Assembly: GCF_030372765.1 (NCBI RefSeq)
Contig: NZ_JAUCMW010000001.1
Location: forward strand, 654,928 to 718,927
Length of the DNA stretch: 64,000 nt
Direction: 5' to 3'
Source: Labilibaculum sp. K2S
Lineage (GTDB): Bacteria; Bacteroidota; Bacteroidia; Bacteroidales; Marinifilaceae
In this document: in pieces, positions 55,654 to 64,000 of the stretch
Position numbering within the stretch: position 1 is the first letter of the stretch
How the letters are laid out: each line of letters opens with the position of its first letter
The notes under the pieces: generated by a model
Databases searched by the model: none
Told to the model about the DNA's origin: nothing
Seen by the model: only the letters and a program-made list of their open reading frames with translations
Position numbers and translations under genes: made by a program

Positions 55654-57753
55654 ATGAATAGAATTTTCACCATAATACTATTAATTCTATCTATTTTGGT
55701 TTTTCCATTTTTTGCGAACGGACAAACAGTAAACTATGAGGTCAATCCAGCTTCTTTTTGTTCTGCACAAGATGATGAGTATTCATCTGCATACCATAAA
55801 GATGGAATCGTATTTTGTTCGAATAGAAGAACGGATCTTTTTGTTACATTTTCAACTCCTGAAGACAAGGAACTATTTAATATGTTCTATGTTCCCGTTC
55901 AAGGAGATAGTTTAGGTAAATCTCCTACAATTCTGGCTACGGAACTAATGACCAATTTTAACGATGGTCCTGCCTGTTTTGGAGCTAATGACTCAATTAT
56001 AATATTTTCAAGAAATAATGAAGTAACCAGTAAAAAAAAGGATACTAAAGATGATAAAAATACATTGGGTTTATTCACCTCATATTTAAATGGAATTATA
56101 TGGAGTGATCCCGAACCTTTCGAATACAATAGTTTGAATCATCATATAACCATGCCTTCCCTAAGTAAAGATGGATCGCAATTGTTCTTTGTTTCTGATA
56201 TGTCGGGAGGATTTGGCGGATTAGATATATATGTATGCAAAAAAGTCAATAATGCATGGGGTACTCCCAAAAATTTAGGAGCTAAAATTAACACCAAAGG
56301 GAATGAGAGTTTTCCTTTCATTTCTGATTCAGGCGAACTGTTTTTTGCCTCCGATGGTCATAATGGTTTAGGTGGTTTAGATATCTTTTCAAGTAAAATG
56401 ATTGATGGTGAATGGCAAGAGGTTTTGCACATTAATACACCAATTAATTCAGAGTTTGATGATTTTGGACTAATTACTGATCGTAATTTTGAAAAAGGCT
56501 ATTTCTCAAGCAATAGAAATGGCAGCGATGATATTTTTGATTTTAAAACAATGTTTCCACAATTTACCAATTGTGATACAATTAAAGAAAATCAATATTG
56601 TTTCCTGTTTTACGATGAATATTATACTCCGGTGGATACTGCAATGACCTATTATGAATGGATTCTTGGTGATGGTGTAAAAGTAAAAGGGAAAGAAGCA
56701 GAACATTGTTATGACGGGCCGGGAAAATACGCTGTAGAGCTAAATATAATCGACAAGCGTACAGGAGAAGTCTTTATGAGACAAACCAATTATGAATTTG
56801 AACTTCTGGACTTTGAACAAGCTTATATCAGTTGTGTTGATGAAGCTTTAACCAAAAATCAGATCAATTTTGAAGCATCTAAAACGAACTTACCTTCAAT
56901 TAATTTGGAGAAGTATTTTTGGGATTTTGGTGATGGTATCCTTGATGAAGGAATCAGTGTAAATCATTCATACAGTGACGCAGGAGCATATAAGGTTGTT
57001 TTGGGTGTTCTAAGTGAAAAAGACAGTTTAGGAGATAGAAAAAAAATATGTGTTGAGAAAAATTTGACTGTTGTTAAAAACCCAACCGCATTAATGCAGA
57101 TGAAATCAGAAAATGAATCGGGTCGAGATGAAAACGCTTTTACAAACCTAAACTTTGTTGAGAAACAACAACTATATGATTCATTTATACTTAAACCAAA
57201 ACTTATTCAGATTACTACTGATGCAAGAAGTATTATGAAGGCGTTTGATTTGGCTTTTTTTGAATCTTTTGAGAAAGAGAAGCATTTTATTAATTCTTAT
57301 AAAGAAGAAAGTGAATCTGAAGAGATCGATTTAAATAGTAATCCAGCAAAAGCATTGGCTCTGGAAAGCTTATTGAATTCAAGCAGAAAAAGTAATGCCA
57401 AAATACATTCAATTGAAAAAGAATTGCAGGTTCTTTCAACTCAGTTTCAATATTCATTTATAGAGGTTGAAAAACAATCTTTTTCAGATTCGGCAGTACC
57501 AATATTGAATCGATTGTTAAAAATTTTACTGTCAAATCCACTGCTCGAACTTAAAATTGGCTTTCACGTAAACACGAAAAGTAACCATTTTTTTGATAGT
57601 GCAGGAAAAGTGACTCAAGGAATTGCTGATTATCTTATTGAACGCGGTGTCGAAAAATTCCGCTTACGAACCGCAGTCTATGAAATAACAAATGAATTAG
57701 GCGAAGAGAATAAAAATCCGAACAGTCTGGAGTTTAAACTAATAAAGGAATAG
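55654..57753 (+). CDS. PorE-like periplasmic protein with PD40, PKD and degenerate OmpA-like end
   Basis: A 699-residue protein from the ATG at 55654 (signal peptide MNRIFTIILLILSILVFPFF, then ANGQ). The longer open frame from 55597 lies inside the end of the previous gene. PD40 propeller repeats: PSLSKDGSQLFFVSDMSGGF, GNESFPFISDSGELFFASDG and KGYFSSNRNGSDDIFDF. Two PKD-like units follow (YYEWILGDGVKVKGK; KYFWDFGDGILDEG). The C-terminal 90 residues (PILNRLLKILLSNPLLELKI) keep only traces of an OmpA peptidoglycan-binding domain. It resembles PorE, which links the T9SS core to peptidoglycan; here it most likely serves the neighbouring adhesin. Confidence 0.82.
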   Translation: MNRIFTIILLILSILVFPFFANGQTVNYEVNPASFCSAQDDEYSSAYHKDGIVFCSNRRTDLFVTFSTPEDKELFNMFYVPVQGDSLGKSPTILATELMTNFNDGPACFGANDSIIIFSRNNEVTSKKKDTKDDKNTLGLFTSYLNGIIWSDPEPFEYNSLNHHITMPSLSKDGSQLFFVSDMSGGFGGLDIYVCKKVNNAWGTPKNLGAKINTKGNESFPFISDSGELFFASDGHNGLGGLDIFSSKMIDGEWQEVLHINTPINSEFDDFGLITDRNFEKGYFSSNRNGSDDIFDFKTMFPQFTNCDTIKENQYCFLFYDEYYTPVDTAMTYYEWILGDGVKVKGKEAEHCYDGPGKYAVELNIIDKRTGEVFMRQTNYEFELLDFEQAYISCVDEALTKNQINFEASKTNLPSINLEKYFWDFGDGILDEGISVNHSYSDAGAYKVVLGVLSEKDSLGDRKKICVEKNLTVVKNPTALMQMKSENESGRDENAFTNLNFVEKQQLYDSFILKPKLIQITTDARSIMKAFDLAFFESFEKEKHFINSYKEESESEEIDLNSNPAKALALESLLNSSRKSNAKIHSIEKELQVLSTQFQYSFIEVEKQSFSDSAVPILNRLLKILLSNPLLELKIGFHVNTKSNHFFDSAGKVTQGIADYLIERGVEKFRLRTAVYEITNELGEENKNPNSLEFKLIKE

Positions 57754-57779
57754 TCCTAACTAAAATCCCAAAAAAAAGA

Positions 57780-58778
57780 ATGGCAAAAATTAAAATATTC
57801 ATCTTTAGTCTTATTATCTGCAGTGTTTTATCAAATGCAGCCACCGTTAACGCTCAGGCAGTTCCTGCAGCAGAAGAAAATATACCCTATTTAGTCACTT
57901 TTGGAGCTGATGCGGAAACCTCTTGGGGTGATGATGATTTTAATCAAATTTATTTTTTCCTAATCCCGGAAAATCATACCGAACCTGTTTATTTTAGAGT
58001 TTATGATCCTGAAATTGGAGGCATGAATGATGAACAAAAAGGAGAATACAATACTAAAGTTAATTTTTCTGTTTACGGAGGATTTGAATGCTGGTCTAAT
58101 AAAGATGCTCAGAATATAGATCCAGTTGGGAAATTTGATAGCGGAAATCTTCTGGCTTCGGTGAATTTTGATAATGACCCTAAATATGATAATGATTGGT
58201 ATACTTTTGGCCCGTTTAATCCTTTCGAAGGCGAAATGATAGAAAAATTTGGAGGAAGGGTTTTCAAAGTTATTGTAACAGGGAAATCAGGTGATGATGG
58301 AAATCTCTACCGCTTTTTTCTGAGTACAAGCTCCAAAGAAAATAAGGAAGTTGAAGGTGGAAATGTTTTTACTTACGAGTATACCTTTCGCCTTTCGAAT
58401 GATATGAACGATATTTCTCAAATTTATCCTTTTGCAGATGACAGAACTATTTCTGTAGAAGTAACAAATTTTGATTGGGATAATGATGGATACATTAGAA
58501 TTAATTCTGTCGCAAAAAATGGGATGCTTTGCGATTTGTCAAGCGAAAATCAATGGATTAGAAATAAATTTCCAATAAGTGACCGAGAAAAAAATTCATC
58601 TCTGGAAATACAATTTATTAAACGTCGTACCGAATTAGTGAAAAATAATAATGTGGTTATCTCAATTAAAAATCAATACGGTGAGGCATTGCCTTTCTTT
58701 TCAATACCAATTGGAGGTGTTCCTGTTTATACGCCAAAAATTAAAATGAAGGCAATTGGTAAAAAGAAGAAGAGTTGA
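57780..58778 (+). CDS. Secreted protein of unknown function in the adhesin/T9SS operon
   Basis: A 332-residue protein with a signal peptide (ending ATVNAQ, residue 26). The rest is a soluble, beta-rich protein (PYLVTFGADAETSWGDDDFN, YFFLIPENHTEPVYFRVYD, VFSVYGGFECWS-like order) without a family I recognise. The C-terminus is basic (KIKMKAIGKKKKS). It lies 26 bases after the PorE-like gene and its stop codon is 14 bases before the sensor kinase start, so it belongs to the operon; a periplasmic accessory or ligand-presenting role is only a guess. Confidence 0.7.
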   Translation: MAKIKIFIFSLIICSVLSNAATVNAQAVPAAEENIPYLVTFGADAETSWGDDDFNQIYFFLIPENHTEPVYFRVYDPEIGGMNDEQKGEYNTKVNFSVYGGFECWSNKDAQNIDPVGKFDSGNLLASVNFDNDPKYDNDWYTFGPFNPFEGEMIEKFGGRVFKVIVTGKSGDDGNLYRFFLSTSSKENKEVEGGNVFTYEYTFRLSNDMNDISQIYPFADDRTISVEVTNFDWDNDGYIRINSVAKNGMLCDLSSENQWIRNKFPISDREKNSSLEIQFIKRRTELVKNNNVVISIKNQYGEALPFFSIPIGGVPVYTPKIKMKAIGKKKKS

Positions 58779-58792
58779 AAATATTTATTTGG

Positions 58793-61700
58793 ATGGGACA
58801 ATATAAAATTTTGATCAAACTTTTAGGGGTATTCCTACTCTTAGTTCCTGCGTTTGCTTTTTCACAAGAAAACAGATTCATCAACTTTAGTGTTGATGAT
58901 GGCCTTGCTCAAGCCTATGTGTATAATATTACGCAAGATGCAAAAGGAAATTTGTGGGTTGGCACTGGCAATGGTTTATCAAAGTATGATGGTTATACAT
59001 TTAAAAATTATACAGAACAAGATTCTCTTGGTGGAGACTTTATAACATGTAGTCTTAAAACAAGCAAAGGATTATGGTTTGGACATTTGAACGGACGAGT
59101 AAGTTTCTATGACGGCGTTTCTTTTAGATATTATATTAATGAGACAAGCAGTATTGTAGATATTGAACAAGATTCGGACACAAACATTTGGATTGCCAGC
59201 CAAAATAAAGGTTTCTTAAAAAGAATAAGTGAAACTTCCAAAGGTGAATTGTACCATAATTCCTTTGCGCAACCTATTTTCACTTTTAAGTTTATTAATA
59301 AAGATAAACTATTGGTGGGAACCTCAGAAGGAGTTAAGTTGTGTCAAATAACTAAGAACAATGAAGTTGAAGTAAATAATGATATTCTTGAAATTCCTCA
59401 TAATAAAGTGGTTGATATAGTTCAATCCCAAATAAATGATCAATTATATATTCTGACAGAAAACGAAGGTTTGTATCAAATTAAACTGGATTCAATTCAT
59501 TATAAAGTCAGTAAAATTGCAGGTAATTATGAATTCTCAAAAGCCCAGAATCTATTTGAAGACAAACAAGGAAATTTATGGATAAGTACATTGGGAAGTG
59601 GTGCTTATAAACTTAAGTTTTCACAGAATCAAAAGCTCACCGAAATTGAAAATTACGGTGAAAATAATGGTTTGCAAACCAATGCAGTTAAATCTGTTTT
59701 TGAAGATAGGGAAGGGAATATTTGGATAGGTAAGTATGGAGGAGGTATAAGCCGTTTAGTGCCATCTGCAAACTCATTCATAAATTTCGATGAAAAACGA
59801 TACAGTAATAGCATCCATTCCATATGTATTACAAATGAAATAAAATGGATTGGAACCGGAAGTGAGCTTTTAAAAGTTGATGCAAAATCAAACAAAGTAT
59901 TACATTCTTATGACGTGAATGGTATTTTGGAGAATGAAAAAATTACAGCTCTTGCTGATTGGAATGATGAAGAACTATGGATTGGAACTGAAAAATCAGG
60001 AGTTTATCGTTTAAATTATAAGACTGGCATTATAAAACCTCAATTTCTTCGTCTTGGGAATCTAGAGAAATCAATTAATTCAATTCTAACCGAGAACCAA
60101 TACATTTGGATTGCAACACAAAAGGGACTTTGCAGATACAATATCAACACCAATAATAAAAAGTGGTTTACGATGCAGGAAGAGGGATTGCCACATAATT
60201 CCGTAAATCATATTACTAAGGATCATCAAAACCGTATTTGGGTAGGAACACTTAGCAATACATTATCATACATTCAGGATGGTGAATTAACAAATATCAG
60301 ATTAGCCAATAGAAATAGTCTTTTAAATATTACTTCTATTTTGGAAGATAAAGATGGTCTGATTTGGGTTGGGACTCAAGGTAATGGGGTTTATGTTTTG
60401 AATCATGATTCGATAATGAATATTAACTATCAGCATGGATTATTATCTGATTATTGCTATTCCCTGAATTGTGATGAAAAGCGCGTGTGGGTAACTCATA
60501 GAGGAGGAATAAGCCAAATTCGACTCTCCGATTATCATGTAAAAACAATACAAAAAAATGCTGGAATTCAATCATCAATTGAGTTTAATAAAAATTCTAC
60601 TGCTATAGGGAAAGAAAATACATTGCTTTTTGGATCTAATCAGGGAATTTACTCTTATGCTGTTTCTCAGGAAGTCAATAGCGTAGTTCCCCCAAGTTTG
60701 GAGATTTCAGCATTACATGTAAATGGGGATGATTATCCGGTTAATAAAAACTTGGTGTTACCTCCTGGATATTATAAAATTCAGATTGGATTCAAAGGAA
60801 TTAACTTAAATGAACCGGAACTAATTCAATATCAGTATGTATTGAAAGGTTATGAGCAAGATTGGTCAAAACCTGATAGCAGACGAGCAACTGAATACAA
60901 ACAATTAGGATCAGGAGAGTATGAGTTTCAATTAAGTGCCGTGAATGGCAATGGAATAAAATCAGAGAAGCCCTTAAGTTTTAAGATTAGAATTAAATAT
61001 CCTTTGTGGCAAAAAACATGGTTCCAGATATTGGCTCTTGTTAGTCTTATTTTCGGAATCTATTTTCTGGTTGTACTCCGAGAGAAAAATTTAAAAAGAA
61101 TTCAAAGAAGATTAATACAAAACTTAGATGATAAAACCAGAGAAGTTATTGCTAAAGAAGAGGTGATAAAAGAACGGAAAAGAACGGAAAAAGAATTAAT
61201 TCTGGCAAAAGATAAAGCTGAAGAATCGGATCGTTTAAAAACAGCTTTTTTATCAAATATGTCCCACGAAATAAGAACTCCCCTAAACGCTATTGTTGGT
61301 TTTTCAACCATGCTTCAGGAACCAAATATAAATCCCGCTTCTAAAGGTAGGTATATGTCAATACTTAAGTCTAACACAAACGATTTATTGTCATTAATTG
61401 ATGATATAATGGATATCTCAAGTATAGAAGCAGGACAACTTAAAATGAAAATACAGGAATGCAATTTGCATGAAATATTCTTAGAATTATATGAGGTTCA
61501 CGTTAAGAAATTATCAGAGTTAAAAACAGAAAATATAACGTTAAATTACATTGAAAAATTTACAGATCTTACGATTCAGTCAGACCCTTTACGATTGAAA
61601 CAAATCTTATCTAATTTGATAGGAAACGCAATAAAATTTACTGAAGAAGGTTCTATTGATTTTGGTATTGTATATCATAAAGAAGGAATGGTTAAATTTT

Positions 61701-61924
61701 TTGTAAAAGATACAGGGATAGGAATTCTAGAAGATCAAAAAGAAGTTATATTTGAGAGGTTTAGAAAAGAATTTAGAGATGGATGGAAAAAAATCTATAG
61801 GGGAGCAGGCCTGGGTTTGGCAATTTCAAAAAGTATTGTGAGTTTGCTTGGTGGTGAAATTGGTGTAGAATCGGTTCCCGGAGAGGGCTCATATTTCTAT
61901 TTTACTTTGCCTGCGAACAACTAA
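58793..61924 (+). CDS. Two-component-type sensor kinase with propeller and Y_Y_Y domains
   Basis: A 1043-residue protein from the ATG at 58793 (a TTG at 58775 would overlap the previous gene). A signal peptide is followed by Reg_prop propeller repeats to about residue 620 (e.g. GNLWVGTGNGLSKYDGYTFK, GNIWIGKYGGGISRLVP), a Y_Y_Y domain (YQYVLKGYEQDWSKP), one span near residues 745-765, a coiled region and a HisKA domain (FLSNMSHEIRTPLNAIVGF). The ATPase domain has LSNLIGNAIKFTEEG, VKDTGIGI and GAGLGLAISK. Unlike the usual hybrid systems of Bacteroides, no receiver or AraC-type DNA-binding domain follows. It presumably senses an extracellular ligand linked to the adhesin. Confidence 0.9.
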   Translation: MGQYKILIKLLGVFLLLVPAFAFSQENRFINFSVDDGLAQAYVYNITQDAKGNLWVGTGNGLSKYDGYTFKNYTEQDSLGGDFITCSLKTSKGLWFGHLNGRVSFYDGVSFRYYINETSSIVDIEQDSDTNIWIASQNKGFLKRISETSKGELYHNSFAQPIFTFKFINKDKLLVGTSEGVKLCQITKNNEVEVNNDILEIPHNKVVDIVQSQINDQLYILTENEGLYQIKLDSIHYKVSKIAGNYEFSKAQNLFEDKQGNLWISTLGSGAYKLKFSQNQKLTEIENYGENNGLQTNAVKSVFEDREGNIWIGKYGGGISRLVPSANSFINFDEKRYSNSIHSICITNEIKWIGTGSELLKVDAKSNKVLHSYDVNGILENEKITALADWNDEELWIGTEKSGVYRLNYKTGIIKPQFLRLGNLEKSINSILTENQYIWIATQKGLCRYNINTNNKKWFTMQEEGLPHNSVNHITKDHQNRIWVGTLSNTLSYIQDGELTNIRLANRNSLLNITSILEDKDGLIWVGTQGNGVYVLNHDSIMNINYQHGLLSDYCYSLNCDEKRVWVTHRGGISQIRLSDYHVKTIQKNAGIQSSIEFNKNSTAIGKENTLLFGSNQGIYSYAVSQEVNSVVPPSLEISALHVNGDDYPVNKNLVLPPGYYKIQIGFKGINLNEPELIQYQYVLKGYEQDWSKPDSRRATEYKQLGSGEYEFQLSAVNGNGIKSEKPLSFKIRIKYPLWQKTWFQILALVSLIFGIYFLVVLREKNLKRIQRRLIQNLDDKTREVIAKEEVIKERKRTEKELILAKDKAEESDRLKTAFLSNMSHEIRTPLNAIVGFSTMLQEPNINPASKGRYMSILKSNTNDLLSLIDDIMDISSIEAGQLKMKIQECNLHEIFLELYEVHVKKLSELKTENITLNYIEKFTDLTIQSDPLRLKQILSNLIGNAIKFTEEGSIDFGIVYHKEGMVKFFVKDTGIGILEDQKEVIFERFRKEFRDGWKKIYRGAGLGLAISKSIVSLLGGEIGVESVPGEGSYFYFTLPANN

Positions 61925-62003
61925 GTTCTGTTAAAACCTGATGAAAATAAAGTTGACATAATTTTTTGGTAATTTTTTTATAAGTTGCGGTACAAATAAT
62001 TGA

Positions 62004-64000
62004 ATGAAAAAACCACAAAAATACCTATTGCAAACATTGTTGCCCTTGCTAATGTTTTTCCTATCTCAGGAAATGCTGAAAGCTCAGGATAATCGGTTTA
62101 TTACTTATGGTGTCGATCAAGGCCTCCCTCAGGCTTATGTTTATACTATAAGTCAGAATTCGGAAGGCTATTTGTGGATAGGAACCGGAGATGGACTTGC
62201 AAGTTTTGATGGAGTTAATTTTACTAATTATAATACATCTGATTCTCTCGCAGACAACTTTATTTCATGCAATCTAAACACTCCAAAAGGAGAATGGTTT
62301 GGCCATATGAATGGTAATTTAAGCTACAAAAGTAAAGCTGGCTTTCAGAAGTTTATTTCTGGCACCAATACTAAAAGTAGTGTAACAAATATTCATATGC
62401 ATAGCTCAGGAACCATTTGGTTTTCCAATCAAAACGATGGCCTAATGCAAATTGGTGAAAATGGTAAGGTTGAGCCAATCGTTTTTTTGGACGGTGCATT
62501 TCCTGTTTTCTCTTTTGAATTTATTAATTCGAATGAGCTTTTAGTCGGAACCATCGATGGATTAAAACATTGCCGGATCAATGAAAATAAACAACTGGTT
62601 ATTGTTAGTGACATTAATGGAATCAATAAAAATAAAATAAATTGTATTTGCAAAGCTAGAAGCGGGAAGGGGTTTTTTATTTTAAGTGGTACCAACAGTA
62701 TTTATTTTTTAGAAGTAACAAAAAATGGATTTACCACTTCTAAAATTGGAGAAGGAACTGATCTACAAATGGAAGGGATTCAAAATATTTTTGAAGATCA
62801 AGATTCCAATTTATGGATTTCTACATTTGGTGAAGGAGTTCATAAACTGACAAAAGATGAAAAAGGATTTCATTTGGATAAAACTTATGATACAAGTAAT
62901 GGACTTCAAAGTGACAATATAAAACTCGTTTTTGAAGATTCTGAAGGAAATATCTGGCTAAGCGTTTATGGGAAAGGTTTAGCGCGTTTAATTGATCCTG
63001 CGTACACATTCTATTCTCCGGAAGAAGAACAATACGGTTCAGAAATTTCTGCTATTTCAATAGATGAAAAGTACGAATGGTTTGGTTCCGAGAAAGGCTT
63101 ACTACGAAGAAATATTTCAAATCACAACGAAATTCGTCTTTTCGATAGTTACAGAGGATTGCCATTTGATAAAATTACAGCACTATATCCTAGAAATGAG
63201 AATGATTTATGGATTGGTACTGAAAAAAATGGTGTTTATCGATTGGATATCAAAAATGATATGTTAGTTCGTCAATTTATTGCCAATGGAATATTGGAGA
63301 ATTCTATTAATTCAATTACAGGAACTAAAGATCAGATTTGGATTGCAACTAAAAAAGGAGCTTGCTCTTATGACGTGTCTGCAGATAAATTTAATTGGTA
63401 TACAATTAGTAAGGGTGGCTTACCTCACAATTGTGTTAACCACATAATGATAGATTCTAAAGATCGAATTTGGTTGTCCACACTTAGTAATTCTATTGCT
63501 TTTATTCAAAAAAATGAAATTACAAAGTTTAATTTGTCAGCTGACAATTCTTTTATAAATATTCGTTCTATTTCAGAAGACTCTAAAGGGAATATCTGGG
63601 TAGGAACACTAGGCAATGGTGTTTTTATCTATCAGGAAGACTCCATTACTAATCTGACATCAAATGATGGGCTCTTATCTGATTATTGCTATTCTCTGAC
63701 ACCAGATAAGCAAAATAGAATGTGGGTAACTCATCGTGGCGGATTAAGTAGGATAAATATATCTGATTTTGAAATTAAACTGCTTCAAGAAAATATAGGC
63801 ATTAGTAAAAGTGATGAATTTCAGGTTAATTCTAGTTTTATTGATAGAAATGACAACCTGTGGTTCGGTCTAAATAAGGGTTTACTAAGATTTAACCCTT
63901 CACTTGAAAAGGTAACAACTTCACCTCCTGTACTCAAAATTAAAGATGTAAAAATTAATGACGAATCAGTTCCAATAAATGAAAAAATCATACTGTCTCC
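62004..64000 (+). CDS. Second propeller sensor protein, paralogue of the previous one, cut by window end
   Basis: The frame starts at the ATG at 62004 (signal peptide MKKPQKYLLQTLLPLLMFF, then cleavage near LKAQ) and stays open for 665 codons to the last base. It repeats the preceding protein closely: DNRFITYGVDQGLPQAYVYT, GYLWIGTGDGLASFDGVNF, GNIWLSVYGKGLARL, LLSDYCYSL. The Reg_prop repeats are complete and the Y_Y_Y domain is just beginning (PPVLKIKDVKINDESVPINE). A kinase part is expected beyond the window. It follows the first sensor by 79 bases, so the pair arose by tandem duplication. Confidence 0.88.
   Translation, partial: MKKPQKYLLQTLLPLLMFFLSQEMLKAQDNRFITYGVDQGLPQAYVYTISQNSEGYLWIGTGDGLASFDGVNFTNYNTSDSLADNFISCNLNTPKGEWFGHMNGNLSYKSKAGFQKFISGTNTKSSVTNIHMHSSGTIWFSNQNDGLMQIGENGKVEPIVFLDGAFPVFSFEFINSNELLVGTIDGLKHCRINENKQLVIVSDINGINKNKINCICKARSGKGFFILSGTNSIYFLEVTKNGFTTSKIGEGTDLQMEGIQNIFEDQDSNLWISTFGEGVHKLTKDEKGFHLDKTYDTSNGLQSDNIKLVFEDSEGNIWLSVYGKGLARLIDPAYTFYSPEEEQYGSEISAISIDEKYEWFGSEKGLLRRNISNHNEIRLFDSYRGLPFDKITALYPRNENDLWIGTEKNGVYRLDIKNDMLVRQFIANGILENSINSITGTKDQIWIATKKGACSYDVSADKFNWYTISKGGLPHNCVNHIMIDSKDRIWLSTLSNSIAFIQKNEITKFNLSADNSFINIRSISEDSKGNIWVGTLGNGVFIYQEDSITNLTSNDGLLSDYCYSLTPDKQNRMWVTHRGGLSRINISDFEIKLLQENIGISKSDEFQVNSSFIDRNDNLWFGLNKGLLRFNPSLEKVTTSPPVLKIKDVKINDESVPINEKIILS

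Overview
The window looks like chromosomal DNA of a marine-type Bacteroidota, most likely of the Marinilabiliales/Marinifilaceae kind (inference). The signs are low G+C, genes without strong Shine-Dalgarno sites, promoters of the TTTG / TAnnTTTG type, type IX secretion (T9SS) sorting domains, a PorP/SprF protein, a CHU_C-ended adhesin, propeller sensor kinases and a large curlin-repeat protein. No insertion sequence, phage gene, rRNA or CRISPR array was seen. One tRNA (Leu, anticodon TAG) is present.

Layout. 1-6968 (+): end of an amino-sugar or glycan utilisation operon cut by the window edge (SSS symporter, two SGNH esterases, DUF4434-type protein, N-acylglucosamine 2-epimerase, FAD oxidoreductase). 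7276-10424: mnmE and small genes. 10584-16319: a stress module of two universal stress genes, a NarL-type two-component system and nhaA; the first stress gene and nhaA share a palindrome in their promoters. 16561-18376: tRNA-Leu, a nitronate-monooxygenase-type flavoenzyme and a DUF6155-like gene. 19166-20608: a 480-residue curlin-repeat protein without its export genes. 20907-26935 (-): gltD and gltB. 27923-40400 (+): the arginine operon, GNAT-argG-argC-argD-argB-argE-argH-carA-carB, behind a 640-base leader. 40641-41522: a 23-base tandem repeat and a DUF4469-type gene. 42090-48497: a gingipain-type T9SS protease, a thioesterase and two FtsX-type permeases. 48851-64000: a 1956-residue adhesin with about 20 repeats, its SprF-like partner, a PorE-like protein, an unknown secreted protein and two tandem paralogous propeller sensors, the second cut by the window end.

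Main discovery candidate. The leader of the arginine operon (27953-28563) carries four consecutive short open reading frames, each with a cluster of arginine codons. The first three are each followed by a strong hairpin plus eight T, and each has a competing antiterminator helix placed so that a ribosome finishing the peptide would cover its 5' arm. This reads as three, probably four, tandem arginine-specific transcription attenuators in series in front of one operon. In this layout glutamate made by GltBD would feed arginine synthesis, and the operon would open only when charged tRNA-Arg is scarce. No argF-type transcarbamylase and no ArgR gene is present in the window.

Secondary candidates are the shared palindrome of the stress module, a 141-base doubly folded element at 12398-12538, two crossing inverted repeats just before the curlin gene, and the 23-base repeat array after carB.
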